A DNA stretch of 64,000 nt from Conyzicola nivalis_A (GCF_040548875.1 NZ_JBEPSJ010000001.1:1116001-1180000), one strand, 5' to 3'. Counted from the stretch's first letter, positions 51,073 through 59,505 are shown. Translations and numbers: made by a program. The notes: generated from the letters alone by a model not told the origin.

Positions 51073-51165
51073 GATATTCAGGAGTTAGCGGATGCGCCCG
51101 ACGTCGCGTCCCCGGAATGCCGCGCGCGGCAAGCAGTCCCCGCCCGCTAACTCCTGAATTTCCGA
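51070..51165. repeat. 96-bp inverted-repeat element, copy 10
   Basis: Left arm 51070-51090 (GGATATTCAGGAGTTA, one change), right arm 51145-51165 (TAACTCCTGAATTTCC). Inner perfect palindrome TGCCGCGCGCGGCA at 51118-51131. It ends 49 nt downstream of the FtsX-type permease stop (51214, minus strand) and is flanked on both sides by short tandem repeats. Confidence 0.95.
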
Positions 51166-51181
51166 CACCCGCACCCGGTGG

Positions 51182-51211
51182 GGGTGCGGGTGCGGGTGCG
51201 GGTGCGGGTGC
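51182..51211. repeat. GGGTGC hexanucleotide repeat, five copies
   Basis: Five exact GGGTGC units between element copy 10 and the stop codon of the FtsX-type permease gene. Such a tract can vary in length by slippage, but it lies outside the coding frame. Confidence 0.9.
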
Positions 51212-51213
51212 GG

Positions 51214-52617
51214 CTAGTCGAGGGCGAGGGCCGCCACGGGGGTGACACGGGTCGCGCGACGTGAGGGACCGACGGATGCCACGAGAGTGAGCGCCGCGGC
51301 GAGCACGACCACCCCGGCCAGGAACGGCAGCGGGATGCCGGGCGCCACGAACCCGGGGCTGCCGTTGATGCTTCCGAACAGCGACTGCGCGCCCGCCCAG
51401 CCGTAGAACACCCCGAGCACGAGGCCGACGATCACGGAGGCGGCGGTGAGCTGGGCGCTCTCGGCCGTGATCATGCCGCGAACCTGCCGGCCGGTGAACC
51501 CCAGCGCGCGCAGCAGGCCGAGCTCGCGGGTGCGCTGCAGCACACTGAGCGACAGGTTGTTCACCATGCCGACCGCGGCGATGAGAGCACTGAACCCCAT
51601 CAGGATCGAGAAGACCACGAGAGTCATGGCGAAGGCCTCGTCGATGCCCTGGTAGTACTCCGGGTTCGCGTCCTGCGCCGCCGTGAGCAGGTTCTGGTAC
51701 GACTGCAGCGCCACCGCGAACATCGTCACGAGGGTGATCCCGATGACGAGGCCGATGGTGGTGCGCGACGACCGCTCGGGGTAGCGCACGGCGTTCTCCG
51801 CCGCGAGGCGTGCCGGGGCGCTGTCGCCGAACAGTCGCCCGACGAGCCGCAGCGCCACCGGCATGACCACGTGCGCGCCGATGACCAGGCCGGTGAACGA
51901 CAGGAGCCCGCCGACGACACCGATCAGCACCGCGAGCGGGTTCACGAGGCCGACGATCACGGCGACGATGAGCACCCCCGTTCCGACGACGAAGAGCGCG
52001 ACGGCGACGGCGGTGCGTGCTTTCGATGCGGATGCCTCGGCCCGGCTCTGCTCGTGGGCCGCACCGGTCGCCTCCATGGGCGAGACCACGAGCACGCGAC
52101 GCGACCCCACCCACGACGCGATCCACGTGGTGAGGACGACGGCGACCATGGGCAGGATCAGCACCGGTGACACGAACGAGAACGCCACTCCCCCGGGGAT
52201 GAACCCCGCCGCGACCCCGACGGCCACCGTCGCGGCGGTGACGCCGGTGCCGACCACGGCGCCGATGACGGTGCCGGCGACGCCGACCGCGAGGCCCTCA
52301 CGGGCGACCGCCCGGCGCTGCGTGCGGGCGCTCGAGCCGATGAGCCGAAGCAGGGCGATGGTGCGGGTGCGTCCCGCGATGATCGTCGAGAACGTGTTGG
52401 CCGTGACGATCGCCCCGACGTACACGGCGATGACGATGAAGACCAGCGCGACGATGCCGAGGAAGATCGCGACCGTGCCGCTGTCCCCCGTCACGCGGTC
52501 GGCCGACAGCGCCTGGCTGATGACGCCGACGAATTGCAGCACCGACACACCGAACGCCGCACTGAGCGCCGCGACCAGCACGCTGGGGCCGTGTTCGCTC
52601 GGGCTGAGCCGGTTCAC
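51214..52617 (-). CDS. FtsX-like ABC transporter permease
   Basis: A 467-residue MacB/FtsX-type permease. Membrane segments and FtsX cores are seen in both halves: SGTVAIFLGIVALVFIVIAV with ANTFSTIIAGRTRTIALLRL, and ILMGFSALIAAVGMVNNLSL with VLQRTRELGLLRALGFTGRQ. The family usually has an N-terminal membrane helix, a periplasmic domain and three more helices; here the duplicated FtsX core suggests an eight-helix form. The start GTG 52617 overlaps the ATPase stop (GTGA). With the next gene it forms an exporter or mechanotransmission pump, often for peptide antibiotics or lipids. Confidence 0.85.
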   Translation of the reverse strand: MNRLSPSEHGPSVLVAALSAAFGVSVLQFVGVISQALSADRVTGDSGTVAIFLGIVALVFIVIAVYVGAIVTANTFSTIIAGRTRTIALLRLIGSSARTQRRAVAREGLAVGVAGTVIGAVVGTGVTAATVAVGVAAGFIPGGVAFSFVSPVLILPMVAVVLTTWIASWVGSRRVLVVSPMEATGAAHEQSRAEASASKARTAVAVALFVVGTGVLIVAVIVGLVNPLAVLIGVVGGLLSFTGLVIGAHVVMPVALRLVGRLFGDSAPARLAAENAVRYPERSSRTTIGLVIGITLVTMFAVALQSYQNLLTAAQDANPEYYQGIDEAFAMTLVVFSILMGFSALIAAVGMVNNLSLSVLQRTRELGLLRALGFTGRQVRGMITAESAQLTAASVIVGLVLGVFYGWAGAQSLFGSINGSPGFVAPGIPLPFLAGVVVLAAALTLVASVGPSRRATRVTPVAALALD

Positions 52618-53387
52618 GCGGCACGCTCCATCCCGAGCATCAGACCCGAGATCTCTTCCGCCGTCGACTTGCCGAGGTCGCGCACGACCCTGCCGTCGGC
52701 GAGGAACACGATGCGGTCGGCGTAGCTGGCGGCGATCGGGTCGTGGGTCACCATAGCGATGCTCTGCCCGTATTCGCGACCGGCGGCCTGCAGCAGGGTG
52801 AGCACCTCGCGGCTGGTGCGCGAGTCGAGGTTTCCGGTCGGCTCGTCGGCGAAGACGAGGTCGGGGCGGGTGGCGAGCGCGCGGGCGATGGCGACGCGCT
52901 GCTGCTGCCCGCCCGACAGCTCGTGGGGGCGGTGACGCAGCCGGGCGCCGAGACCGAGCGAGTCGACCAGCTGGTCGATCCACGCACGCTCAGCGGTCGA
53001 CGGACGGCGTCCGTCGAGTTCGAACGGGAGCAGGATGTTCCCCTCGATGTCGAGCGTCGGAACGAGGTTGAACGACTGGAAGACGAAGCCGACGCGACGG
53101 CGCCTCAGGATCGTCAGCGCGTCATCCGCCAGTCCCGTGATCTCCGTGTCGCCGAGCCACGCCCTCCCCGTGGACGCCGAGTCGAGACCGGCCATGATGT
53201 GCATGAGCGTCGACTTGCCGGAGCCGCTCGGGCCCATGATCGCCGTGAACTCGCCGCGGCGGATGCCGAGGCTCACGTCGAGCAGGGCGGCGACCCGGTT
53301 CTCCTTCGCGCCGTAGGTCTTTCCGAGGCCGTCGACCCGGGCGACGAGGTCGGCGGGGGTGCCGTTGATAGGTGCTGAGGTTTCCAT
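52614..53387 (-). CDS. ABC transporter ATP-binding protein, LolD/MacB type
   Basis: A 257-residue ATPase with all motifs intact: Walker A MGPSGSGKST, Q-loop FVFQSFNLV, signature LSGGQQQR, Walker B VFADEPTGNLD, and switch His in MVTHDP. The TGNLD and DSRTSREVL segments mark the LolD/MacB/FtsE subclass that pairs with FtsX-type permeases, here the overlapping downstream gene. A two-component system lies directly upstream on the same strand (76-nt gap), a pairing typical of antimicrobial-peptide or cell-envelope stress response modules. Confidence 0.95.
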   Translation of the reverse strand: METSAPINGTPADLVARVDGLGKTYGAKENRVAALLDVSLGIRRGEFTAIMGPSGSGKSTLMHIMAGLDSASTGRAWLGDTEITGLADDALTILRRRRVGFVFQSFNLVPTLDIEGNILLPFELDGRRPSTAERAWIDQLVDSLGLGARLRHRPHELSGGQQQRVAIARALATRPDLVFADEPTGNLDSRTSREVLTLLQAAGREYGQSIAMVTHDPIAASYADRIVFLADGRVVRDLGKSTAEEISGLMLGMERAA

Positions 53388-53463
53388 GCTCCAACGCTAT
53401 GAAGCCGGGCTGCTCGCCACATCGGACTGAGGTCGTGGCCGCATACCTCTCGAGAATGAGGTT

Positions 53464-54129
53464 CTAGTCGGTCAGCCGGTTCTCGTAGGCGAAGACGACG
53501 AGCTGCACGCGGTCACGCAGGCCCAGCTTTCCCAGCACGCGCGAGATGTGGGTCTTGACCGTGGCCTCGCTGAGGAACTCCGTCGCCGCGATCTCGGAGT
53601 TGCTGAGACCGCGCGCCGCCAGCACGAAGATGTCCTTCTCGCGGGCGGTGAGGGTGTCGAACGACGCCGGCACGGCGGAGGTCGCCTGCGAGTCGAAGTT
53701 CTCGAACAGCTCGCGAGTGGCGGATGCCGCGATCACCGAGGTTCCCGCGTGCACAGTGCGGATCGCCGCCAGCAGGAACTCGGGGTCGGCGTCCTTCAAC
53801 AGGAATCCGCTCGCCCCGCCCCGGATCGCGCGCATCGCGGCCTCGTCGAGGTCGAAGGTGGTGAGCACGATGATGCGCGGCTGCGGGCCGCCGCGCTGGG
53901 CGGCCTGCGCGAGGATCTCGCGGGTCGACTCGATGCCGTCCATGACCGGCATGCGGATGTCCATGAGGATGACGTCGGGCAGCGCCGTCGCGGCCATCGC
54001 GATGCCCTCGACGCCGTCGCCCGCCTGGCCGACGAACTCGAGATCGGCCTGGCTGGAGACGAGCATGCGGATGCCGGTGCGGAACAGCGCCTGGTCGTCG
54101 ACCAGGCCGACGCGGATGCGGGAGCTCAC
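53464..54129 (-). CDS. LuxR/NarL-family response regulator
   Basis: A 221-residue regulator. Receiver: GLVDDQALFRTG, PDVILMDIRMPVMDG with the phospho-Asp near 58, and LLKDADPEF with the conserved Lys. The C-terminal HTH is LTAREKDIFVLAARGLSNSE with ATVKTHISRVLGKLGLRDRV. The GTG start at 54129 overlaps the kinase stop (GTGA). It most likely controls the FtsX-type ABC pair directly downstream and its own operon. Confidence 0.9.
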   Translation of the reverse strand: MSSRIRVGLVDDQALFRTGIRMLVSSQADLEFVGQAGDGVEGIAMAATALPDVILMDIRMPVMDGIESTREILAQAAQRGGPQPRIIVLTTFDLDEAAMRAIRGGASGFLLKDADPEFLLAAIRTVHAGTSVIAASATRELFENFDSQATSAVPASFDTLTAREKDIFVLAARGLSNSEIAATEFLSEATVKTHISRVLGKLGLRDRVQLVVFAYENRLTD

Positions 54130-55322
54130 GACGTCGGCGCGTTCGTCGGCAGGGAGGCGGAGACCACGAACCGCGATCCGTCCGGGGCGGCCTGCAGCAG
54201 GCCTCCGACGAGGGCGGCCCGCTCGGTCATGCCGGCGAGCCCGTGCCCGATGTGGAGTTCTGCGGTGGTGGTCGGCACGTCTATTCCGTTCGTGATGCTG
54301 ATGTCGAGGGTGTCGGGCAGCCAGTCGAAGCGCACCGTGACGTCGCGGGCGTGGTCGCCGTGGCGCAGTGCGTTGGTGATCGCCTCCTGCACGATGCGGT
54401 ACACCGAGAGTTCGTGCGCGGTGCCGAGCGGGCGCGGCTGGCCGTTCTGCTCGAAGACGACGGTGAGCCCGGATGCGCGGAACTGGTCGAGCAGCCGGTC
54501 GAGGTCGGCGAGCACCGGCTGCGGTCCGTCGCCCTGGCTGTGCCGCAGCTGGCCGAGGAGCAGCCGCACGTCGCCGAGCGCGTCGCGAGCCGTCGTCGAG
54601 ATGGCGAGCAGCGCCTCGTCGACCGCCTCCGGGTCGGTCCGGCGCACGTACCGCGCGCCGTCGGACTGGGCGATGACGACGGCGAGCGAGTGCGCGACGA
54701 CGTCGTGCATGTCGCGGGCGATGCGGTTGCGCTCCTGCTCGACGATGACGATCTGTTCCGCGGCCTCCTTCGCCTCGCGGCTCTCGCGGTTGCGGGTCAT
54801 CCAGCGAACGAGGAGTCCGAGCAGCCATGGCACCCCGAGCACGAACAGCATCGCGAAGAACAGCAGCACGAACTGGAGGATCGTGGCGGGCAGCGTGCTG
54901 AATCCGAAGATCGACTCGGAAACGCCGAGAGCCGCTCCCTGCACCGTCAGGAAGGCGGCGGCGACGAGGGCGCCCACCCCCACGGAGGCGAGTGCCAGCG
55001 ACCGCACGATTCTTCCGCCGTACGCCGACGCCGTGTAGACGACGATCAGCGTCGCGACGTTGTAGACGCTCGGGCTCACGTCGAACCACATCTGGACGAT
55101 CGAGATCACCCAGGCGATCCCGAGCGCGATTCCGGGGCTCACGCGTCGCAGGGCGAGCGCCAGCGCGTAGCCGCCGATGATGATGATGTAGCCGTTGTCG
55201 CCCGTGTCGTTGGCGAAGTAGACGTTGTATCCGCCGAAATACTGGGCGGCGAGCACGTAGTACGCGACGGCGATCGCCACGTCGACGACGTACTGCTGCT
55301 TCTTCAGCGTGCGGATCACCAT
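54126..55322 (-). CDS. NarL-type sensor histidine kinase
   Basis: A 398-residue kinase. Five or six membrane segments in residues about 11-170 (for example ILQFVLLFFAMLFVLGVPWL), HisKA_3 box IARDMHDVVAHSLAVVIAQS (His about 206), and a HATPase_c domain with YRIVQEAITNALRHG and GHGLAGMTERAALVGG. It lacks a large external domain, as in kinases paired with ABC exporters in envelope-stress systems. ATG at 55322; ATG codons further upstream lack support. Overlaps the regulator gene by 4 nt. Confidence 0.9.
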   Translation of the reverse strand: MVIRTLKKQQYVVDVAIAVAYYVLAAQYFGGYNVYFANDTGDNGYIIIIGGYALALALRRVSPGIALGIAWVISIVQMWFDVSPSVYNVATLIVVYTASAYGGRIVRSLALASVGVGALVAAAFLTVQGAALGVSESIFGFSTLPATILQFVLLFFAMLFVLGVPWLLGLLVRWMTRNRESREAKEAAEQIVIVEQERNRIARDMHDVVAHSLAVVIAQSDGARYVRRTDPEAVDEALLAISTTARDALGDVRLLLGQLRHSQGDGPQPVLADLDRLLDQFRASGLTVVFEQNGQPRPLGTAHELSVYRIVQEAITNALRHGDHARDVTVRFDWLPDTLDISITNGIDVPTTTAELHIGHGLAGMTERAALVGGLLQAAPDGSRFVVSASLPTNAPTS

Positions 55323-55403
55323 AGGTACACGGTAGGCGGCGTCAGTCGCGCCCACGTGCACGCCCGGCAAAAATCATCCTTGCGATTGACGGGGCCAATC
55401 CCC

Positions 55404-56312
55404 TTAGAAGCCGAGGCGTCCGAGCTGCTTGGCGTCTCGCTGCCAGTCCTTCGCGACCTTCACCCGCAGCGACAGGTAGACCTGCTTGCCGACGAGCTTC
55501 TCGATCTCGTGCCGGGCGCGGGCGCCGACGTCCTGCAGCCGTTCGCCCTGGTGGCCGATGATGATGCCCTTCTGGCTGTCGCGTTCGACGAACACGTTCG
55601 CGTAGATCTCGACGAGGTCCTTGTCGTCGCGCTCGATCATGTCGTCGACCGTGACCGCGATGGAGTGCGGGAGCTCGTCCATGACGCCCTCGAGCGTCGC
55701 CTCGCGGATGAGCTCGGAGACGCGCGACTCGAGGCCCTCGTCGGTGACCGTGTCGAGCGGGTAGAGGGGCGGGGAGAGCGGCATGAGCTTGATGAGCTGC
55801 GTCATCAGGGTGTCGAGCTGGATGCGGCTGGTGGCCGAGATCGGGATGATCGCCTCCCAGTCCTCCCGCAGCTCTGAGATGGCGAGCAGCTGCTCGGCAA
55901 CGGCGGGGCGCGAGGCGGCGTCGATCTTGGTGACGATCGCGACCTTCTTGGCGCGCGGGAACGAGTCGAGCTGTTCGCTGATGAACCTGTCGCCCGGGCC
56001 GATCTTCTCGTTGGCGGGGAGGCAGAGACCGACGACGTCGACGTCGCCGAGCGTGGTCTGCACGATGCTGTTGAGCCGTTCGCCGAGCAGGGTGCGCGGG
56101 CGGTGCATTCCCGGGGTGTCGACGACGACGAGCTGCCCGCTCTTCTGGTGCACGATTCCGCGGATGGCGCGGCGAGTGGTCTGCGGCTTCGAGCTGGTGA
56201 TCGCGACCTTCTCGCCGACGAGCGCGTTGGTGAGCGTCGACTTGCCGACGTTGGGCCGGCCGACGAAGGAGACGAAGCCCGCCCGGAAGTCTGGTGCTGC
56301 GTTGGTGTCCAC
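55404..56312 (-). CDS. era: GTPase Era
   Basis: A 302-residue GTPase needed for maturation of 16S rRNA and the 30S subunit. G motifs: G1 GRPNVGKST (18-26), G2 TTRRAIRG, G3 DTPGMHRP, G4 TKID. The C-terminal KH domain, which binds the 3' end of 16S rRNA, has EIYANVFVERDSQKGIIIG and GERLQDVGARARHEIEKLVG. The gene starts 2 nt after the CorC-family stop and lies in the conserved cluster with ybeY, phoH, rsmE and dnaJ. Confidence 0.95.
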   Translation of the reverse strand: MDTNAAPDFRAGFVSFVGRPNVGKSTLTNALVGEKVAITSSKPQTTRRAIRGIVHQKSGQLVVVDTPGMHRPRTLLGERLNSIVQTTLGDVDVVGLCLPANEKIGPGDRFISEQLDSFPRAKKVAIVTKIDAASRPAVAEQLLAISELREDWEAIIPISATSRIQLDTLMTQLIKLMPLSPPLYPLDTVTDEGLESRVSELIREATLEGVMDELPHSIAVTVDDMIERDDKDLVEIYANVFVERDSQKGIIIGHQGERLQDVGARARHEIEKLVGKQVYLSLRVKVAKDWQRDAKQLGRLGF

Positions 56313-56313
56313 G

Positions 56314-57612
56314 TTAATCGCTTTCTGTTTTCGCGCTGTCGGCGCCCTCGAGCATCACGGAGTGATCGCGTTCGACCACGACGGTGGAGACGCGTCGGCG
56401 TCGACCCTCCGTGCGGTCGGCGGTGAGCACGAGTCCCGAGACGGTGGCCGTCGAGCCCGCTATCGGAAGCCTACCCAGTGTCTTGGTCAACAGCCCGCCG
56501 ACCGAGTCGACCTCGTCGTCGTCGAGCTCGATGCGGAAGAGGTCGCCGAGCTCGTCGATGGGCAGGCGTGCGCTGACCCGGAAGACGCCGTCGCCGATGG
56601 TCTCGACGTCGGGGACGTCGTGGTCGTACTCGTCGGAGATGTCGCCGACGAGCTCTTCGATGAGGTCTTCGAGGGTGACGAGCCCGGCGATTCCGCCGTA
56701 TTCGTCGACGACCATCGCGAGGTGGTTCGACTCGAGCTGCATGCGACGCAGCAGGCTGTCGGCCTTCTGCGACTCGGGCGCGAACAGCACGGGGCGGGCG
56801 AGTTCGACGACGGTGATCGTGTCGCCGCCGAGGGGCTGCTCGTAGCCGAGTCGGGCGACGTCGCGCAGGTGCAGGATGCCCAGCACCTCGTCGACGTTCT
56901 CGCCGATCACCGGCATGCGCGAGACCCCGCGGCTGAGGAAGATGGCCATGGCGGTGCCGATGGCCTCGTCGCCGTCGACGGTGATCATGTCGGTGCGCGG
57001 GATCATCACCTCACGGGCGACGGTGTCGCTGAACTCGAAGATCGAGTGGATGAGCTCGCGGTCGACCTCCTCGAGCACGTCGAGCTCCGTCGCCTCGTCG
57101 ACCATGCTGAGCAGCTGCTCCTCGCTCGAGAACGTCGCCGACTTGGGCCGGCCGGGGGTGACCCTGTTGCCGACGGCGACGAGCGCGTTCGCGATGGGAC
57201 CGAGGAAGAGGCGGATGCCGCGGATGAGCCGGGCCGTATAGCGAAGGGTGCCGCGCGGGTGCGCGCGCCCGACGCTGCGAGGGCTCGACCCGACCAGTAC
57301 GAACGAGGCGGCGGTCATGATGAGCGCCGACCAGAGCAGGGCGAACCACCACTGCTCGATCGCGTAGGCGAACGACAGCGACACGAGCACGGCGGCCGTG
57401 GTCTCCGAGACGACGCGCATGAAGTTGAGCGCGTTGGTGTGGGTTCCGATGTCCTCGGAGATGGCCAGGAGCGAGCGGCTCGACCGGCTCGACGACGCCA
57501 TGTCGACGAGGTCCGTGCGGCTGAGCACCGTGAGCGAGGCGTCTGCCGCGGCGAGCAGTCCGCCGAAGAGCACGAGCAGCACGGCGACGCTCACGAAGAG
57601 CGCGATCATCAT
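56314..57612 (-). CDS. HlyC/CorC-family membrane protein with CBS domains
   Basis: A 432-residue protein of the CNNM/CorC (hemolysin C-like) family, linked to Mg2+ or Co2+ homeostasis. An N-terminal DUF21 domain with about four membrane helices (MIALFVSVAVLLVLFGGLLA at the start) is followed by two CBS motifs (EVMIPRTDMITVDGDEAIGT and LLRRMQLESNHLAMVVDEYG) and a C-terminal CorC_HlyC domain (DGVFRVSARLPIDELGDLF). It follows ybeY by 6 nt on the same strand; both feed the era cluster. Confidence 0.9.
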   Translation of the reverse strand: MMIALFVSVAVLLVLFGGLLAAADASLTVLSRTDLVDMASSSRSSRSLLAISEDIGTHTNALNFMRVVSETTAAVLVSLSFAYAIEQWWFALLWSALIMTAASFVLVGSSPRSVGRAHPRGTLRYTARLIRGIRLFLGPIANALVAVGNRVTPGRPKSATFSSEEQLLSMVDEATELDVLEEVDRELIHSIFEFSDTVAREVMIPRTDMITVDGDEAIGTAMAIFLSRGVSRMPVIGENVDEVLGILHLRDVARLGYEQPLGGDTITVVELARPVLFAPESQKADSLLRRMQLESNHLAMVVDEYGGIAGLVTLEDLIEELVGDISDEYDHDVPDVETIGDGVFRVSARLPIDELGDLFRIELDDDEVDSVGGLLTKTLGRLPIAGSTATVSGLVLTADRTEGRRRRVSTVVVERDHSVMLEGADSAKTESD

Positions 57613-57618
57613 GGGCGA

Positions 57619-58080
57619 CTACCGTCGTCGTTCGGCGAGCGAGAAGCCGACGAGTATGTCGCGCTGCAGGCCGAACATCTCTTTCTCATCCTGCGGCTCG
57701 GCGTGGTCGAAGCCGAGCAGGTGCAGCAGCCCGTGCGTGGTGAGCATCAGCATCTCCTCGATCGGGGAATGGCCGGCGGTCTCGGCCTGCTCGATCGCCA
57801 CCTGCGGGCAGAGCACGATGTCGCCGAGCAGCCCGGCAGGGGTGATCGCGTCTTCCGTGCCGGGGCGCAGCTCGTCCATGGGGAAGCTGAGCACGTCGGT
57901 GGGGCCTGGTTCGTCCATCCACTGGACGTGCAGCTGCTCCATGGCGGCCTCGTCGACGAGGATGATCGACAGCTCGGCGTCGGCGTGCACGTGCAGCTCG
58001 TCGAGCGCGTAGGTGGCGAGGCGCTGGAGGATGGTCTCGTCGACCGGGATCGTCGACTCGTTGTTCACTTCGATGGACAT
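57619..58080 (-). CDS. ybeY: endoribonuclease YbeY
   Basis: A 153-residue metallo-endoribonuclease that helps mature the 16S rRNA 3' end. The zinc site is complete: HGLLHLLGFDHAE (three His, residues about 118-130), preceded by PTDVLSFPMDEL, the other family signature. The start at 58080 lies 1 nt after the phoH stop. Its position between phoH and the CorC-type gene is the standard bacterial arrangement. Confidence 0.95.
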   Translation of the reverse strand: MSIEVNNESTIPVDETILQRLATYALDELHVHADAELSIILVDEAAMEQLHVQWMDEPGPTDVLSFPMDELRPGTEDAITPAGLLGDIVLCPQVAIEQAETAGHSPIEEMLMLTTHGLLHLLGFDHAEPQDEKEMFGLQRDILVGFSLAERRR

Positions 58081-58081
58081 G

Positions 58082-59122
58082 TCAGCGCTTTCGTGGGTTC
58101 TGTCGTTCGTAATCCTGGCGCTGGCGCTCGGCGTCGAACTTGGTATAGGCGTCGACGATCTGGCCGACGAGGTTGTGGCGCACGACGTCGGCGCTCGTGA
58201 GCTGTGCGAAGACGATGTCGTCCATCTCGTCGAGCACGTGGGTGACCAGCTGGAGCCCGCTCGCTCCCATCGGCAGGTCGACCTGCGTGATGTCGCCGGT
58301 GACGACCATCTTCGAACCGAAGCCGAGACGGGTCAGGAACATCTTCATCTGCTCGGGCGTCGTGTTCTGTGCCTCGTCGAGGATGATGAACGCGTTGTTG
58401 AGGGTGCGTCCGCGCATGTAGGCGAGCGGGGCGACCTCGATGGTGCCGGCCGCGAGCAGCTTCGGCACCAGCTCGGGGTCCATCATCTCGTTGAGGGCGT
58501 CGTAGAGCGGCCGCAGGTAGGGGTCGATCTTGTCGTTGAGGCTGCCGGGGAGGAACCCGAGCCGCTCCCCCGCCTCCACGGCGGGGCGCGTGAGGATGAT
58601 CCGTTCGACCTCCTTGCGCTGGAGCGCCTGCACGGCCTTCGCCATGGCCAGATAGGTCTTGCCCGTTCCGGCCGGCCCGATGCCGAACACGATCGTGTTC
58701 TCGTCGATCGCGTCGACGTACTCCTTCTGGCCGATGGTCTTCGGGCGCACGCTCTTGCCGCGACTGGTGAGGATCGCCTGGCTGAGCAGCTCGGCCGGGC
58801 TTCCCGACTTCTCGCGCAGGATGCGCGCGGACTGGGTTACCTCGGTCTCGCCGAGGTCGACGCCGTTACTGACCATACGGATGAGCTCCTCGACCAGCAG
58901 GAGTGCCGGTTGCAGTTGATCGGGTCCACCCTCGTCGAGAGGGTCGACGGACAGGGTGATGCGGTTGCCTCGGACGAGCACGTTCACGAGGGGGAACTGC
59001 CGTTCGATGGTGTGCAGCAGGCGGTCTTGGGGGCCGAGCAGCCGCACCATGGCGACTCCGTCCACCTCGAGCTCGACCCGGTTGAACGTGGGTTCTGGAG
59101 TGCTGCTGTCGCTAGTCGGCAA
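58082..59122 (-). CDS. PhoH-like ATPase
   Basis: A 346-residue member of the PhoH family, an RNA-helicase-like ATPase. Walker A GPAGTGKTYLAMA lies near residue 150, Walker B and the following motif read NAFIILDEAQNTTPEQMKMF, and the family motifs ILTRPAVEAGERLGFLPG and RTLNNAF are present. An N-terminal extension resembles a KH-like/HrcA-associated part. It overlaps the HIT gene by 11 nt and is followed directly by ybeY. Its exact role is unknown; its partners suggest RNA processing. Confidence 0.9.
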   Translation of the reverse strand: MPTSDSSTPEPTFNRVELEVDGVAMVRLLGPQDRLLHTIERQFPLVNVLVRGNRITLSVDPLDEGGPDQLQPALLLVEELIRMVSNGVDLGETEVTQSARILREKSGSPAELLSQAILTSRGKSVRPKTIGQKEYVDAIDENTIVFGIGPAGTGKTYLAMAKAVQALQRKEVERIILTRPAVEAGERLGFLPGSLNDKIDPYLRPLYDALNEMMDPELVPKLLAAGTIEVAPLAYMRGRTLNNAFIILDEAQNTTPEQMKMFLTRLGFGSKMVVTGDITQVDLPMGASGLQLVTHVLDEMDDIVFAQLTSADVVRHNLVGQIVDAYTKFDAERQRQDYERQNPRKR

Positions 59123-59465
59123 GGCTGCCTTCCGGTAGGTGTCCGCCGAGCACGTGGGCGTGCACGTGGAACACGGTCTGTCCGGCTCTCTCGCCGGTGT
59201 TGAAGACGAGACGGAACTCGCCGTCGGACTGCTCGTCCGCGAGCTGCTGGGCGACGCGCACCAGCTCCGCCAGCAGGGCGGGGTCGCCGGCGGCCAGCTC
59301 GGCGACGTCGCGGTACTGCTCCGTCTTAGGGATCACGAGCAGGTGCACCGGGGCCTTCGGGGCGATGTCCCTGATCGCGATGACGTCGTCGCTCTCGAAG
59401 ACGATCTCAGCGGGGATCTCACGCGCGACGATGCGGGAGAACACGGAGGGCTCTGGTGTGGACAT
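59112..59465 (-). CDS. HIT-domain protein
   Basis: A 117-residue histidine-triad nucleotide hydrolase or transferase. The triad HVHAHVLGG (His-x-His-x-His, residues about 99-107) is complete, and the N-terminal DDVIAIRDIAPKAPVHLLVIP strand is typical of HINT proteins. It hydrolyses adenosine phosphoramidate-like substrates in known members. The stop lies within phoH (11-nt overlap). It starts 40 nt after the rsmE stop. Confidence 0.9.
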   Translation of the reverse strand: MSTPEPSVFSRIVAREIPAEIVFESDDVIAIRDIAPKAPVHLLVIPKTEQYRDVAELAAGDPALLAELVRVAQQLADEQSDGEFRLVFNTGERAGQTVFHVHAHVLGGHLPEGSLAD

Positions 59466-59505
59466 AGCGACAAGCTTAATCGTTGTCCCGCTCAGGCGCT
59501 GCGGC

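Noticed and set aside
30705..51165. Inverted-repeat elements as integron attC sites
   Set aside because: GTTAG near the left and CTAAC near the right arm recall attC core sites, and the length range fits. But in attC the AAC/GTT triplets are at the outer ends with the orientation reversed; here they face inwards, outer arms are fully conserved, and copies are dispersed in housekeeping intergenic gaps without cassettes or an integrase.
30705..51165. Elements as a CRISPR array or classical MITE
   Set aside because: They are inverted, not direct, repeats, kilobases apart, and no cas gene is present. Centres are not conserved and no target-site duplication is obvious, unlike MITEs.
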